64,000 nucleotides of DNA, from positions 2,852,001 through 2,916,000 of the forward strand of contig NZ_JPOG01000001.1 of assembly GCF_000733765.1 (NCBI RefSeq), given 5' to 3'. Positions 43,700-52,295 of the stretch are shown one piece after another (positions within the stretch are counted from its first letter, which is position 1; each line of letters starts with the position of its first letter). The notes under the pieces are model-generated. The model searched no databases and was not told the origin of the DNA. It saw nothing but the letters and a program-made list of their open reading frames with translations. The stretch comes from Algiphilus aromaticivorans DG1253 (GTDB lineage Bacteria; Pseudomonadota; Gammaproteobacteria; Nevskiales; Nevskiaceae). The position numbers and the translations under genes were made by a program.

Positions 43700-45094
43700 T
43701 CAGCGCGCCTCGACGACGGAAAAGCGAATACCGATCGCATCCAGGCGCTCGCGCAGGGCATCGCCCATGGCCGCGGCCGGCGTCAGCTGGCCGGCACGCG
43801 CGGGCAGCTTGTCGAAGGCCGTGCACAGAATCGACTCGCCGAGCATGCGCGAAGTCTCGCCGTAGCCGGGATCGCCGCCGGTGACGTCGACGATCACAGA
43901 ACGACCGCCGCCCTCGCCAAAGAAGCGCACGCGGAACCAGCCCTTGCGGCGCTGCGCCTCATTCGGCCCCTGGCCGGATTGCTTGCGCTTCATGAGCCAG
44001 TTGCGCGCCGGCGGAAGCTGTGCGGCTGCCATCAGCATGCCGGCACCGCCGGCCAGCTTCAGGACATTGCGCAGCTCGCGCACCTGCACATAGTGCCCGT
44101 ACTGGAAGCTCGGTCCGTAGGCCTCGAGCATCCGTGCCGAGCGCATGACGATCTGCGGATCGACGCTGGGGAAGGGCAATACCCAAGTATCCAGACGCTT
44201 GTCGAAACGCGGCCGCATGGGGCGGCTGCCGACGCTGCGCGCGCTGGTTATCGTCTCGCGGCGACGGCGCTCGCGATGCGCGGCCGCGGCCTGCCGCAGC
44301 CGCGAAAAGGCCAGCAGCGCCGAGTGATAGGTGCCCGCCGAGAAGGTGCCACCGGCGCGCACGAAGCCCTCGACGCGCTTGGGTGCATCGTCCGGCAACT
44401 GCTGCACGGTGTAGAGGGCGCCGAGGTCGTGCGGAATGCTGTCGAAGCCGCAGCAGTGAATCAGCTTGGCACCGGAGTCCAGCGCGCTGCGGTGGTAGCG
44501 CAGCCACATGGTGTCAACGAATTCCGGCTCGCCGGTGATGTCGAGATAATGCGTGCCGGCCTGCGCACAGGCCGCAACCACGGACTCGCCGTGCACGACG
44601 TAGGGGCCGACCGTAGTAGCGAGCACGCGTGTGCTGCGCGCCAACTCCCGCATGCTGCCTGCGTCGCTGATGTCGGCCTCAACCACTTCCACCGCCTCGG
44701 CGGTCGGATTGACGCGCGCCAGATGCCGGCGCACGGCTTCGAGCTTGTCGCGGTTGCGCCCGGCGATGGCCCAGCGCGCGCCTTCGGGTGCGCGTTCGGC
44801 AAGATACTCCGCTGTCAGCCCGCCGGTGAAACCGGTGGCGCCCAGCAGCACGAAGTCATAGCGGCGCCGAACTCCGGAAGACTTGCGGGCTGTTGCCTTC
44901 TTCGCGGCAGACTTCTTCGCTGGCGCCTGCTTAGCCACCGACTTGCGGGCGGGCGACTTCTTGGCGGCGGCTTTTCGTGACGCCGTCTTCTTTGCAGCAG
45001 TCTTGCTGGCCGCCGCGCGCTTGCCGGCCGCTTTCTTGGCGGTGGTGCGCTTACGCGCCGGCGCGGTAGTGCTCTTGGGATCGTCCTCGGACAT
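43700..45094 (-). CDS. Saccharopine-dehydrogenase/trans-enoyl-reductase-like oxidoreductase with a histone-H1-like N-terminal tail
   Basis: 464 residues. Residues 8-75 are almost only Lys, Ala, Arg, Ser and Thr, with AKK/ARK repeats like histone H1, AlgP or Hc2 tails. From residue 80 a Rossmann fold begins (YDFVLLGATGFTGGLTAEYLAER, glycine motif at 85-92), followed by AIAGRNRDKLEAVRRHL, TVGPYVVHGESVVAACAQAGTHYLDITGE and HCCGFDSIPHDLGALY, typical of SDR-related saccharopine-dehydrogenase-like proteins such as mycobacterial trans-acting enoyl reductase. The basic tail is unusual here; it could bind DNA, RNA or polyphosphate. The enzyme substrate is unknown. The DUF4345 gene follows after 2 bp. 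Confidence 0.85.
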   Translation of the reverse strand: MSEDDPKSTTAPARKRTTAKKAAGKRAAASKTAAKKTASRKAAAKKSPARKSVAKQAPAKKSAAKKATARKSSGVRRRYDFVLLGATGFTGGLTAEYLAERAPEGARWAIAGRNRDKLEAVRRHLARVNPTAEAVEVVEADISDAGSMRELARSTRVLATTVGPYVVHGESVVAACAQAGTHYLDITGEPEFVDTMWLRYHRSALDSGAKLIHCCGFDSIPHDLGALYTVQQLPDDAPKRVEGFVRAGGTFSAGTYHSALLAFSRLRQAAAAHRERRRRETITSARSVGSRPMRPRFDKRLDTWVLPFPSVDPQIVMRSARMLEAYGPSFQYGHYVQVRELRNVLKLAGGAGMLMAAAQLPPARNWLMKRKQSGQGPNEAQRRKGWFRVRFFGEGGGRSVIVDVTGGDPGYGETSRMLGESILCTAFDKLPARAGQLTPAAAMGDALRERLDAIGIRFSVVEAR

Positions 45095-45137
45095 GAATCG
45101 CCTTTACGGGGTTGAAATGCGGGTCGGAACGCGCAGC

Positions 45138-45635
45138 CTACTCCGGGCGGCGCTGCAGCGGCTTGTAGATGTCGACCTTCAACGCTTCGCGCAGATCCTC
45201 GACGCGCTCGCGATTGGCACCGAAATCGTAGTAGCCGATGCGGCTCGCCGAGCGCAGCTGAACGATACCGGGCTCGTCGCAGAACCAGAGCTCGACATCA
45301 TCGGTGTAGCGCATGATCGAGGAAGTGTAGGTCGCGTGCACATAGCAATCGGAGTTGGTCACGATCTCCGTGCGCGGCTGCGCCTTGATGTGCGCCACGG
45401 CCTTCTCGCGCGCTGCACGCGCGCTGCCCGAGTAGCGCAGCGGCTCGACGCGCCGCTCGGGATCGCCGGCCTGCGAGGAGACGCAACGTGGCGGGCCGTC
45501 GCAGTCGGCGAGATCGCCGCCGGACTGCTGCAGGCGCGCACTCCCCGCCCCGCAGGCCTGAAGAAGAAATGCGAGCAGCGCGAGACTAGTCGCTACGAGA
45601 CAGCGTACGGATGTCGATGACGATGGCGTTATCAA
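45138..45635 (-). CDS. DUF1499 family lipoprotein
   Basis: No ATG precedes the signal sequence, so the start is read as TTG at 45633-45635, seven bases after AGGGAG; it gives a lipoprotein signal ending LLAFLLQACGAG. 165 residues. DUF1499 blocks are PPRCVSSQAGDPERRVEPLRY, YTDDVELWFCDEPGIVQLRSASRIGYYDFGANRERVEDL. Family function is unknown. Its first 50 bp overlap the 3' end of the DUF2845 gene in another frame, so the two genes must be translated from one transcript and the overlap region encodes both proteins. Confidence 0.82.
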   Translation of the reverse strand: MITPSSSTSVRCLVATSLALLAFLLQACGAGSARLQQSGGDLADCDGPPRCVSSQAGDPERRVEPLRYSGSARAAREKAVAHIKAQPRTEIVTNSDCYVHATYTSSIMRYTDDVELWFCDEPGIVQLRSASRIGYYDFGANRERVEDLREALKVDIYKPLQRRPE

Positions 45636-46206
45636 GGGTGTACTCCCTGGGCAGATGCCGCGGACCGAAATCGTAGCGCCATCGCTGCCGATACACAGCC
45701 CGCTGCCCACGTTGCAGCTGTCTGCCGGTGGGATGATCGCGCCGCGAGGTGAGCAGCCGACCCACGACCTGCCGCGCATTCGGCTCGCCGCAGAGGGCGA
45801 TCAACCGGTAAGCGGACCAGCCGAGGCGGGCCGCGTCGGGGCCGCAATCGGGCCGCTCCGGCGCACGGAAACCGTAGCCCTGGGTGTCGACGGTGATGAC
45901 GCGGCCACCGCGCAAACGCAGTTGGCGCAGCAGACGCGAGCCGCCCTCGTTGTAGAACCAGACGGCACCCGCTGGCAGCGGCGGGGCGGCCGGCCAGGCC
46001 TCAATGTAGTCGGGCTCACCGCAACGACTGCGCACGCGCTCCGCGTCGTCGCCTCGATTCACAATGCCATTCGCACACCGCATACTCGACGGTTCAGCCT
46101 CGTTCGCAACCAGCAGGCCAGCCAGCAGCAGGCCGCGCATGCCGGCGGTACGGAACTTTTGTCGCCTGCCGCTGCTCAATAGGCGCGCCAGCGACAAGCT
46201 CTTCAT
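45586..46206 (-). CDS. DUF2845 family exported protein
   Basis: 206 residues from the ATG at 46206. An ATG at 46140 (MRGLLLAGLLVANEA) would give a shorter, cleaner signal peptide and cannot be excluded. After the signal come two DUF2845-type repeats: MRCANGIVNRGDDAERVRSRCGEPDYIE and DAARLGWSAYRLIALCGEPNARQ, each with a cysteine pair (C..CGEP) likely to form a disulfide, then an RWRYDFGPR strand. Probably periplasmic, function unknown. Divergent from the dsbD-like gene with only 18 bp between starts, and overlapping the DUF1499 gene by 50 bp. Confidence 0.8.
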   Translation of the reverse strand: MKSLSLARLLSSGRRQKFRTAGMRGLLLAGLLVANEAEPSSMRCANGIVNRGDDAERVRSRCGEPDYIEAWPAAPPLPAGAVWFYNEGGSRLLRQLRLRGGRVITVDTQGYGFRAPERPDCGPDAARLGWSAYRLIALCGEPNARQVVGRLLTSRRDHPTGRQLQRGQRAVYRQRWRYDFGPRHLPREYTLDNAIVIDIRTLSRSD

Positions 46207-46224
46207 GGACGGACCTGAAGCCGC

Positions 46225-48381
46225 ATGACTGCACCCCAACATCGGACTCGTCTCCTCGCCGCACTTCTCGGGCTGCTAGCGGCTGGCACCAGTGTGGCGG
46301 CACCGGTGTTCACCGACAACGCCGAAGCCGAACTGCACGCGCGCAACACTCACGCCGTTCCCGGTGAGTCCTTCCGGGTCGCGTTGCGCCTGCGGCCGCA
46401 ACCCGGCTGGCACACGTACTGGCGCAACCCCGGTGACTCCGGCCTGCCGACGCAGATCGACTGGCAGTTGACGGAGGGCGTGACTGCCAGCAACATCCAG
46501 TGGCAACCGCCCGGCACCTACCGGCTGGCCGATGTCGTCAACTACGGCTACGGCGAGCAGACGCTGCACATCGTCGATATGCAACTGCCCGCAGACTGGC
46601 CGCCCGGCCAAGCGCTGCGCCTCGACGCCGACGCGGAGTGGCTGATTTGCTCGGACATCTGCGTGCCGGAATCGGCTTCGCTCAGCCTGGAGCTGCCCAC
46701 CGCCGCCGAGCCCGCCGCGCCCGATCCGGTGTGGGCACCCGATTTCGAGGCGGCCGAGGCGAGTCTTCCCGAAGCCGTCGACTGGCCCGCGACCATGGTG
46801 CGCGTCGACGAGGCCATCCGCCTGCAGGTACAGCTGCCCGCCGGGCTACAGCCCCCGGATGGCTTCACGGCCTTCCCCATCACCGAGGATTTCATCCATC
46901 ACTCGGCGCCGCAGCAGCTGCAGCGCCGCGGCGACACGCTCTGGCTGACGCAGCCGCAGAGCCCCTACTTCGAGACGATGCCGGAGGCCTCGCGCTGGGT
47001 GTTGGTCGCCCACGACGGCAACGGCAGCACGCGCGCCTTCCGTCTGGAGGCGGTCGCCGGGGAGGTACCGGCACCTCCCGAAGGGGCCGAGAATGTTGCA
47101 TCCGGCGAGTACGACGCCCCAGGGGTGAGCGCATTGCCGGAAGGGTCCGAGGCGCCGGCATCCGACCCCCGGGCACCCGACACCGACAAGGCTGGCCTTC
47201 CCGCTATGCTCGTCGCCGCCTTCCTCGGCGGCCTCATCCTGAATCTCATGCCCTGCGTCTTTCCGGTGCTCGCCATCAAGGCGCTCGGCATCGTCAGCGC
47301 CCAGGGCGAAAGCCGTGCGCACCAGCGACTGCATGGCCTCGTCTACACGGCTGGCGTGATGCTGAGCTGCCTCGCCGCAGCCGGCCTGCTGCTCGGACTG
47401 CGCGCCGGCGGCGAGGCGTTGGGCTGGGGCTTCCAGTTGCAGTCGCCGATCTTCGTCGGCGCGCTGGCCTATCTCTTCTTCGCCTTCGGGCTGTCGCTGT
47501 CCGGCGTCTTCACGCTGGGCACGCGCATCATGGGCCTGGGCCAGGGGCTGACGCAGCAGCAGGGCTTGGGCGGCTCCTTCGCCACCGGCGTGCTGGCGGT
47601 TGTCGTGGCCAGCCCCTGCACGGCGCCGCTGATGGGCGCCGCGCTGGGCTTCGCCGTCACCCAGCCGACGAGCGTGGCGCTGGCGGTTTTCGCCATGCTC
47701 GGGCTGGGGCTCGCCTCACCCTTCCTGCTGATGGGGCTGTTCCCGACCCTCGCGCGCTGGCTGCCGCGGCCCGGCGCCTGGATGGAGCACTTCAAGCAGG
47801 CCATGGCCTTCCCGCTCTATCTGTCGGTCGTCTGGCTGCTGTGGGTGCTGTCGCGGCAGGCGGGCAGCGAGGCGCTGGCTGCCGTACTCACCGGCATGGT
47901 GCTCATCGCCTTCGCCGCCTGGCTGTGGCACCGGCCACAGAAACCGCTGCTGGCCTTGCGTACCGCAGCGCTGCTGGGCGCCGCAGCACTGCTGGCGCTG
48001 CCCGTCATGCGACCACCGACCGAGCGTGCGGATGCCACCGAGATTACCGAGAACGCCTGGTCTCCCGAGCGCGTTGCCGAGCTGCGCGCCGAAGGCAGAA
48101 CAGTCTTCGTCAACTTCACGGCGGACTGGTGCATCACCTGCCTGGCCAATGAGCGTTCGGTGCTGTCGCGCGAGGTGGTGCAGCAAGCCTTCGCGCGCGA
48201 GGACGTGCACTATCTCAAGGCAGACTGGACACGCAGTGACCCCACCATCACCAAGGCCCTCGGCGAGTTCGGGCGCAACGGCGTGCCGCTCTACATCGTC
48301 TATCGCGACGGCGGTGAACCGGAGGTGCTGCCGCAGCTGCTGACGCGCGACATCGTGCTCGGCGCCCTCGGAGAGCCCTGA
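46225..48381 (+). CDS. DsbD/ScsB-type protein-disulfide reductase
   Basis: 718 residues: signal peptide (LLAALLGLLAAGTSVAA), an N-terminal periplasmic domain with WLICSDICVPESA, an eight-helix membrane domain with LNLMPCVFPVLAIKAL and VVASPCTAPLMGAALGFAV (the two electron-relay cysteines), and a C-terminal thioredoxin domain with FTADWCITCLANE. This is the layout of DsbD/ScsB proteins that carry electrons from cytoplasmic thioredoxin to the periplasm. The N-terminal part is larger than in DsbD of E. coli and closer to ScsB. A possible partner is the thiol chemistry of the nearby msr genes; no direct link is visible. Confidence 0.92.
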   Translation: MTAPQHRTRLLAALLGLLAAGTSVAAPVFTDNAEAELHARNTHAVPGESFRVALRLRPQPGWHTYWRNPGDSGLPTQIDWQLTEGVTASNIQWQPPGTYRLADVVNYGYGEQTLHIVDMQLPADWPPGQALRLDADAEWLICSDICVPESASLSLELPTAAEPAAPDPVWAPDFEAAEASLPEAVDWPATMVRVDEAIRLQVQLPAGLQPPDGFTAFPITEDFIHHSAPQQLQRRGDTLWLTQPQSPYFETMPEASRWVLVAHDGNGSTRAFRLEAVAGEVPAPPEGAENVASGEYDAPGVSALPEGSEAPASDPRAPDTDKAGLPAMLVAAFLGGLILNLMPCVFPVLAIKALGIVSAQGESRAHQRLHGLVYTAGVMLSCLAAAGLLLGLRAGGEALGWGFQLQSPIFVGALAYLFFAFGLSLSGVFTLGTRIMGLGQGLTQQQGLGGSFATGVLAVVVASPCTAPLMGAALGFAVTQPTSVALAVFAMLGLGLASPFLLMGLFPTLARWLPRPGAWMEHFKQAMAFPLYLSVVWLLWVLSRQAGSEALAAVLTGMVLIAFAAWLWHRPQKPLLALRTAALLGAAALLALPVMRPPTERADATEITENAWSPERVAELRAEGRTVFVNFTADWCITCLANERSVLSREVVQQAFAREDVHYLKADWTRSDPTITKALGEFGRNGVPLYIVYRDGGEPEVLPQLLTRDIVLGALGEP

Positions 48382-48387
48382 GATCTC

Positions 48388-49695
48388 TCAGAGCAGCCGC
48401 AAGGGCGTCACCGGCTCAGGCAGCCCTTTCAGCATCAGCGGCGCGCTCAACGGCTCCAGGCGCAGCCCCTTGGGCCGGGAACCAACGCTTTCCGGAGCCA
48501 GCAGCACCTCGCCATCAGCCGCCTGCGCGCAAAGTCGGGCCGCCAGATTCACCGGCGTGCCCACCGCGGTGTACTCGCGCCGGGCACCTTCACCGATTAA
48601 CCCGGCGGTGACAAGGCCGCTGGCCACACCGACTCCGACCCCCAGCGCCATGCCCTGCGCGCGCCATTCCGCGCTGAGACGGGCGCCGGTCTCGCGCAGG
48701 GCGCGTGCCATATCCAGGGCGTGGCGACGATGCTGCGGATCGGGCACCGGCGCGCCGACGAGAATAAGCACGCCGTCTCCCGCCTGGTCCTTGACGGTGC
48801 CGCCGAAGCGCGCCGCTACGCGACCTACTTCGGCGTAGTAGCGGCGCAGCACAACGAGCACGGCCTGCGAGTCGCTGTCGGCGGTGACGGCCGTGAAGCC
48901 GCGCAGATCCACTGCCACCACGCTGACGTCCAGGCGCGCCGGAGCCGTGGCGCCCTCAAGCCCCTGACGCCGGACCATCTCGGCGACCTGCGGAGACAGG
49001 AACTGCGCCATGAACTCGCCGCGCCGCCCCTGCTCGACATGGTATTGCACCGCCCCGATCAGGAAGACGAGCGCGCCCAGCAGAAGACTCACGACCGCCA
49101 TCTCTTCGGGCAGAGCAAAGCTGGCACCGAACAGCGGAATCGCCAGCAGCATTGCCACCACGCGCCGCTGCTCGATGATGTCCGGTCGGCGGTTGAGCAG
49201 CAGACAGAGACCGGAGACACCGGTGAGCACGGCGACCAGCACCGGCACGGCGAAGAGCCAGAACATCGGATCGTCGAGGGCTACGCCCTCCGTCAACGCA
49301 TTCAAGAATTCGTGGCGGCGCGCTTCCGGAGCGATCGTGCCGGCGACACCGTAGGCAATGCCGGCAGCCTGCCCCCATCGCACCAGGGTGTCGCCGCTAC
49401 GGGTTTCCAGCGTGGCGGAGGGCACAGTGCGCCGGACATGCAGGATCCATTGCAGCAGGGCGACGATACCCAGCGCATCGACCAGCGCGAAGCCGCGTTC
49501 GAAGGTCGCGGGAAGCTGCAGATGCAGCGGCACCAGCGCGTGCAGAAAGAGCGAAGCACCGATCGCACCGAAGGCCAGCGCCAGCGCGCGGCTGCTGGGC
49601 GTCGCCCGGTCGGCGACATAGAAGCTGAGCCCCATGCCGGCGCAGACCAGTGCCACCAGCAGGAAGGGCAGCACGTTGCCGTCCGCCATCGTCAT
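48388..49695 (-). CDS. Membrane-bound class III adenylate/guanylate cyclase
   Basis: 435 residues. The first 220 hold about six or seven transmembrane helices (LPFLLVALVCAGMGLSFYVA to VVSLLLGALVFLIGAVQYHV). A short linker (RGEFMAQFLSPQVAEMVRR) leads to a class III catalytic domain: VVAVDLRGFTAVTAD (first metal Asp), GGTVKDQAGDGVLILVGAP (second metal Asp), GVGVGVASGLVTAG and YTAVGTPVNLAARLCAQA, with the transition-state Asn/Arg in NLAAR. It probably makes cAMP. It converges with the dsbD-like gene, 6 bp apart, and is divergent from pldA. Confidence 0.92.
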   Translation of the reverse strand: MTMADGNVLPFLLVALVCAGMGLSFYVADRATPSSRALALAFGAIGASLFLHALVPLHLQLPATFERGFALVDALGIVALLQWILHVRRTVPSATLETRSGDTLVRWGQAAGIAYGVAGTIAPEARRHEFLNALTEGVALDDPMFWLFAVPVLVAVLTGVSGLCLLLNRRPDIIEQRRVVAMLLAIPLFGASFALPEEMAVVSLLLGALVFLIGAVQYHVEQGRRGEFMAQFLSPQVAEMVRRQGLEGATAPARLDVSVVAVDLRGFTAVTADSDSQAVLVVLRRYYAEVGRVAARFGGTVKDQAGDGVLILVGAPVPDPQHRRHALDMARALRETGARLSAEWRAQGMALGVGVGVASGLVTAGLIGEGARREYTAVGTPVNLAARLCAQAADGEVLLAPESVGSRPKGLRLEPLSAPLMLKGLPEPVTPLRLL

Positions 49696-49773
49696 CCCTC
49701 GTGTCGATCGCTTGCACTATAGCGATTTGCGGAGCGCTAGACTTGAAGACTCTTCCGCTCCAACACGGCCTCG

Positions 49774-50640
49774 ATGCGCTTCCTCCTCCCGCGGCCCCTT
49801 GCCGCCTGCCTGTTCGCACTCGCACTTCCGGTGGCTGCGGAAGAGGCGGCCTCGACACAGCAGCAGACGCCGGCGAGCAGTGATGGAAATGGCGTCCTCG
49901 GCTTCAGCGTGCGCAGCGAGGAATGGACGCTGATCGGCAATGCACGCGGGCTCTCGCTGCACAAGCCGATCATGATCTTCCCGGCCACCTACAGCCCGGA
50001 CTACAGCGGCGAGGAAACGGAGTTCATCTTCCAGTTCAGCGCCAAACATCAGCTGCTGGGCACCAGCCTGTACTTCGGCTACACGCAGAAGTCCTTCTGG
50101 CAGCTCTACAACGGGGAGGACTCGCGCCCCTTCCGCGCAACCAACTACAACCCCGAGCTCTTCTACCGCTGGCAACCGGAATGGGCAAGACTGCCGGAGC
50201 TGGGTTTGGATTTCGGCTTGGAGCACGAATCCAACGGCCGCCCGCTGCCCACTTCGCGCTCCTGGAACCGACTCTACGCCGGCGTCTTCATGCCGCGTGG
50301 CAAGTCGCTCTATTACATCAAGGGCTGGTGGCGCATCCCCGAGCGCGACAGGCGCGGCCCCGACGACGCCGGTGGCGACGACAACCCCGATATCCAGGAT
50401 TTCCTGGGCTACGGGGAACTTCACTACGCCCGCCAGATCGGCAAACAGCAGCAGCTCGCGCTTATGCTTCGAGGCAACCCCGCCACCGGCAAGGGGGCGG
50501 TATCGCTGAGCTGGAGCCGTCCGAACGCCTCCGGCAATTTCTTCTACGCCGTGCGCCTCTGGCACGGCTACGGCGAAAGCCTGATCGACTACGACCGCAG
50601 CATCACGCGGCTGAGCATCGGCGTCATGCTGTCGCGCTGA
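49774..50640 (+). CDS. pldA: Outer-membrane phospholipase A (OMPLA)
   Basis: 288 residues: signal peptide (MRFLLPRPLAACLFALALPVAA), an N-terminal Gln/Ser linker, then the twelve-strand barrel. The catalytic triad matches OMPLA spacing exactly: LEHESNGR with His151 and Ser153, and SWNRLYAG with Asn165. YNPELFYRW and DNPDIQDFLGYGELHYAR are also characteristic. The enzyme dimerises with Ca2+ and hydrolyses phospholipids that reach the outer leaflet, maintaining lipid asymmetry. YhdP and the YihG-like acyltransferase in this window also concern phospholipids, but there is no shared operon. Confidence 0.95.
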   Translation: MRFLLPRPLAACLFALALPVAAEEAASTQQQTPASSDGNGVLGFSVRSEEWTLIGNARGLSLHKPIMIFPATYSPDYSGEETEFIFQFSAKHQLLGTSLYFGYTQKSFWQLYNGEDSRPFRATNYNPELFYRWQPEWARLPELGLDFGLEHESNGRPLPTSRSWNRLYAGVFMPRGKSLYYIKGWWRIPERDRRGPDDAGGDDNPDIQDFLGYGELHYARQIGKQQQLALMLRGNPATGKGAVSLSWSRPNASGNFFYAVRLWHGYGESLIDYDRSITRLSIGVMLSR

Positions 50641-50669
50641 GCTGCGCCCCTGGCGCGCGCCGGCGCAGC
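50641..50669. terminator. Hairpin between convergent pldA and nitronate monooxygenase genes
   Basis: GCTGCGCC (50641-50648), directly after the pldA stop, pairs with GGCGCAGC (50662-50669); the inner bases can extend the stem. There is no T-run on either side, so it may only weakly terminate or protect 3' ends. Confidence 0.4.
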
Positions 50670-50714
50670 GGCTCCACTCCACCGCTCATGCCGGCCACGC
50701 GCCGCGGGAAAGCG

Positions 50715-51665
50715 TCAGGCCGCTGCGGACCGGACGCTGCCGAGCTGCTCGCAGGTGGCGCGATATTCGGCAAGAAGCCGCTGGCAAAGCTCGCCGGCTG
50801 CCGGAATATCCCGGATCTGACCCGCACCCTGACCGGCGGACCAGATGTCCTTCCAGGCCTTGCCCGCGGAAAGCTCGGTGCCGAAGTCCACGCCCCCTTC
50901 CTTGGGCGCGAGGTTGTCCGGATCCATACCGGCTTTCTCGATGGATGCGCGCAGGAAATTCGCCGGCACGCCGCTGATGTTGGGTGTGTAGACGATGTCG
51001 GCGGCGTTGGCCTCGAGCAGCATCTGCTTGTAGGAATCGGGCGCATTGGCTTCCTGAGTGGCAATGAAGCGCGTACCCATATAGGCGAAATCCGCACCCA
51101 GCGCCATCGCAGCGGCGACGCCGTCGCCGCTGCTGATGCAGCCCGACAGCACGATGTAGCCATCGAAGACGCGCCGGATCTCGGGCACCAACGCGAAGGG
51201 GTTGACGGTGCCGGCGTGGCCACCGGCACCGGCCGCAACCGGGATGATGCCGTCGACGCCGGCCTTGGCGGCTTTCTCCGCGTGACGGGCGTTGACGACA
51301 TCGTGGAAGACGAGGCCACCGTAACTGTGCACGGCCTCGACCACGTCAGCCGCCGCACCCAGCGAGGTGATCACCAGCGGCACCTGATAGCGCACCACCT
51401 GCTCCAGGTCGGCCTGCAGGCGCGGATTCGACTTGTGCACGATGAGGTTGACCGCGTAGGGCGCGTCCTTGTCGGTCAGGTTTCCGTGCATCGTCTCCAG
51501 CCATTCCACGAAGCCTTCGGTAGTGCGCTGGTTCAGCGCCGGAAAGCTGCCGATGACACCGGCGCGACAGCAGGCGGTGGTCAGCTCCGGATTGGAAACG
51601 AGGAACATCGGGGCGGCGATGATCGGTCCGCGGACGCGGCCTTCCCACTGCTTCGGCATTGCCAT
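50715..51665 (-). CDS. Nitronate monooxygenase family flavoprotein
   Basis: 316 residues of the FMN TIM-barrel NMO/2-nitropropane-dioxygenase family: GPIIAAPMFLVSNPEL, AVNLIVHKSNPRL, GLVFHDVVNARHAEKAAKAGVDGIIPVAAGAGGHAG (phosphate binding and the catalytic-region histidine), YIVLSGCISSGDGVAAAMALGADFAYMGTRF. It oxidises propionate-3-nitronate or alkyl nitronates, or acts as a related oxidoreductase; some class members are enoyl reductase-like. The acyl-CoA dehydrogenase remnant precedes it by 12 bp and a divergent TetR gene lies beyond, suggesting an original TetR-controlled fatty-acyl or nitronate operon. Confidence 0.88.
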   Translation of the reverse strand: MAMPKQWEGRVRGPIIAAPMFLVSNPELTTACCRAGVIGSFPALNQRTTEGFVEWLETMHGNLTDKDAPYAVNLIVHKSNPRLQADLEQVVRYQVPLVITSLGAAADVVEAVHSYGGLVFHDVVNARHAEKAAKAGVDGIIPVAAGAGGHAGTVNPFALVPEIRRVFDGYIVLSGCISSGDGVAAAMALGADFAYMGTRFIATQEANAPDSYKQMLLEANAADIVYTPNISGVPANFLRASIEKAGMDPDNLAPKEGGVDFGTELSAGKAWKDIWSAGQGAGQIRDIPAAGELCQRLLAEYRATCEQLGSVRSAAA

Positions 51666-51677
51666 GTATGGGCTCCC

Positions 51678-52172
51678 TTAGTCGAGGATGGAGCGGGCGA
51701 TGACCTCCTTCATGATCTCGGAGGCACCCGCAAAGATGCGATTGATGCGCTCGTCCTGGTACATGCGGCAGATGGGGGCCTCGTCCATGAAACCGGCGCC
51801 GCTATGCAGCTGCACGCCTTCATCCACCGCCCGACCATAGACTTCGCTGGCGAAGAGCTTGGCACGGGCGGCATGCTCGGCGCAGAGCTGGCCATCGTTG
51901 CGCAGTCCCACGCAGCGGTCGACGAAGGCCTGCGCAGCGAGCTTGAAGCCCGAGTTCTGCATCTTGCTCAGCGGCTTGCCGAAGACCCTGCGCTCGCGCA
52001 CGAAATCGCGCGTGGGATCGACCGCCAACCGCACGGCGGGCACATTGCCGGCCGCCGACAGCAGGCGCTCCTTGGCCGGCGCGTGCGTCCGGTGATGGAA
52101 GCCGCGGTTGATCGCGCCGAGGACGTTCTCCTGAACTGAGCAAGCGCGAGCACCGACGATGACACCAGCCAC
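51678..52172 (-). pseudogene. Acyl-CoA dehydrogenase remnant, C-terminal part only
   Basis: About 165 codons match the C-terminal 40 percent of an acyl-CoA dehydrogenase: ENVLGAINRGFHH, KERLLSAAGNVPAVRLAVDPTRDFVRERRVFGKPLSK, the helical FKLAAQAFVDRCVGLR, and the C-terminal signature GVQLHSGAGFMDEAPICRMYQDERINRIFAGASEIMKEVIAR. The N-terminal FAD- and substrate-binding domains are absent: upstream are only about 120 bp before the divergent TetR gene. The only start in frame is a GTG with no ribosome site. It is probably a deletion remnant, not an active enzyme. Confidence 0.82.
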
Positions 52173-52295
52173 ATTGAAGCGCCTCTGTCACCGCTCACGC
52201 ACCTCCTCCGGGAACGCCCTGGACAATCGAGCGATCATCAATCAATTTCGATACTTACAACCGTGAACCATTGAGTCCCGCGCTATGCTTCGCGG

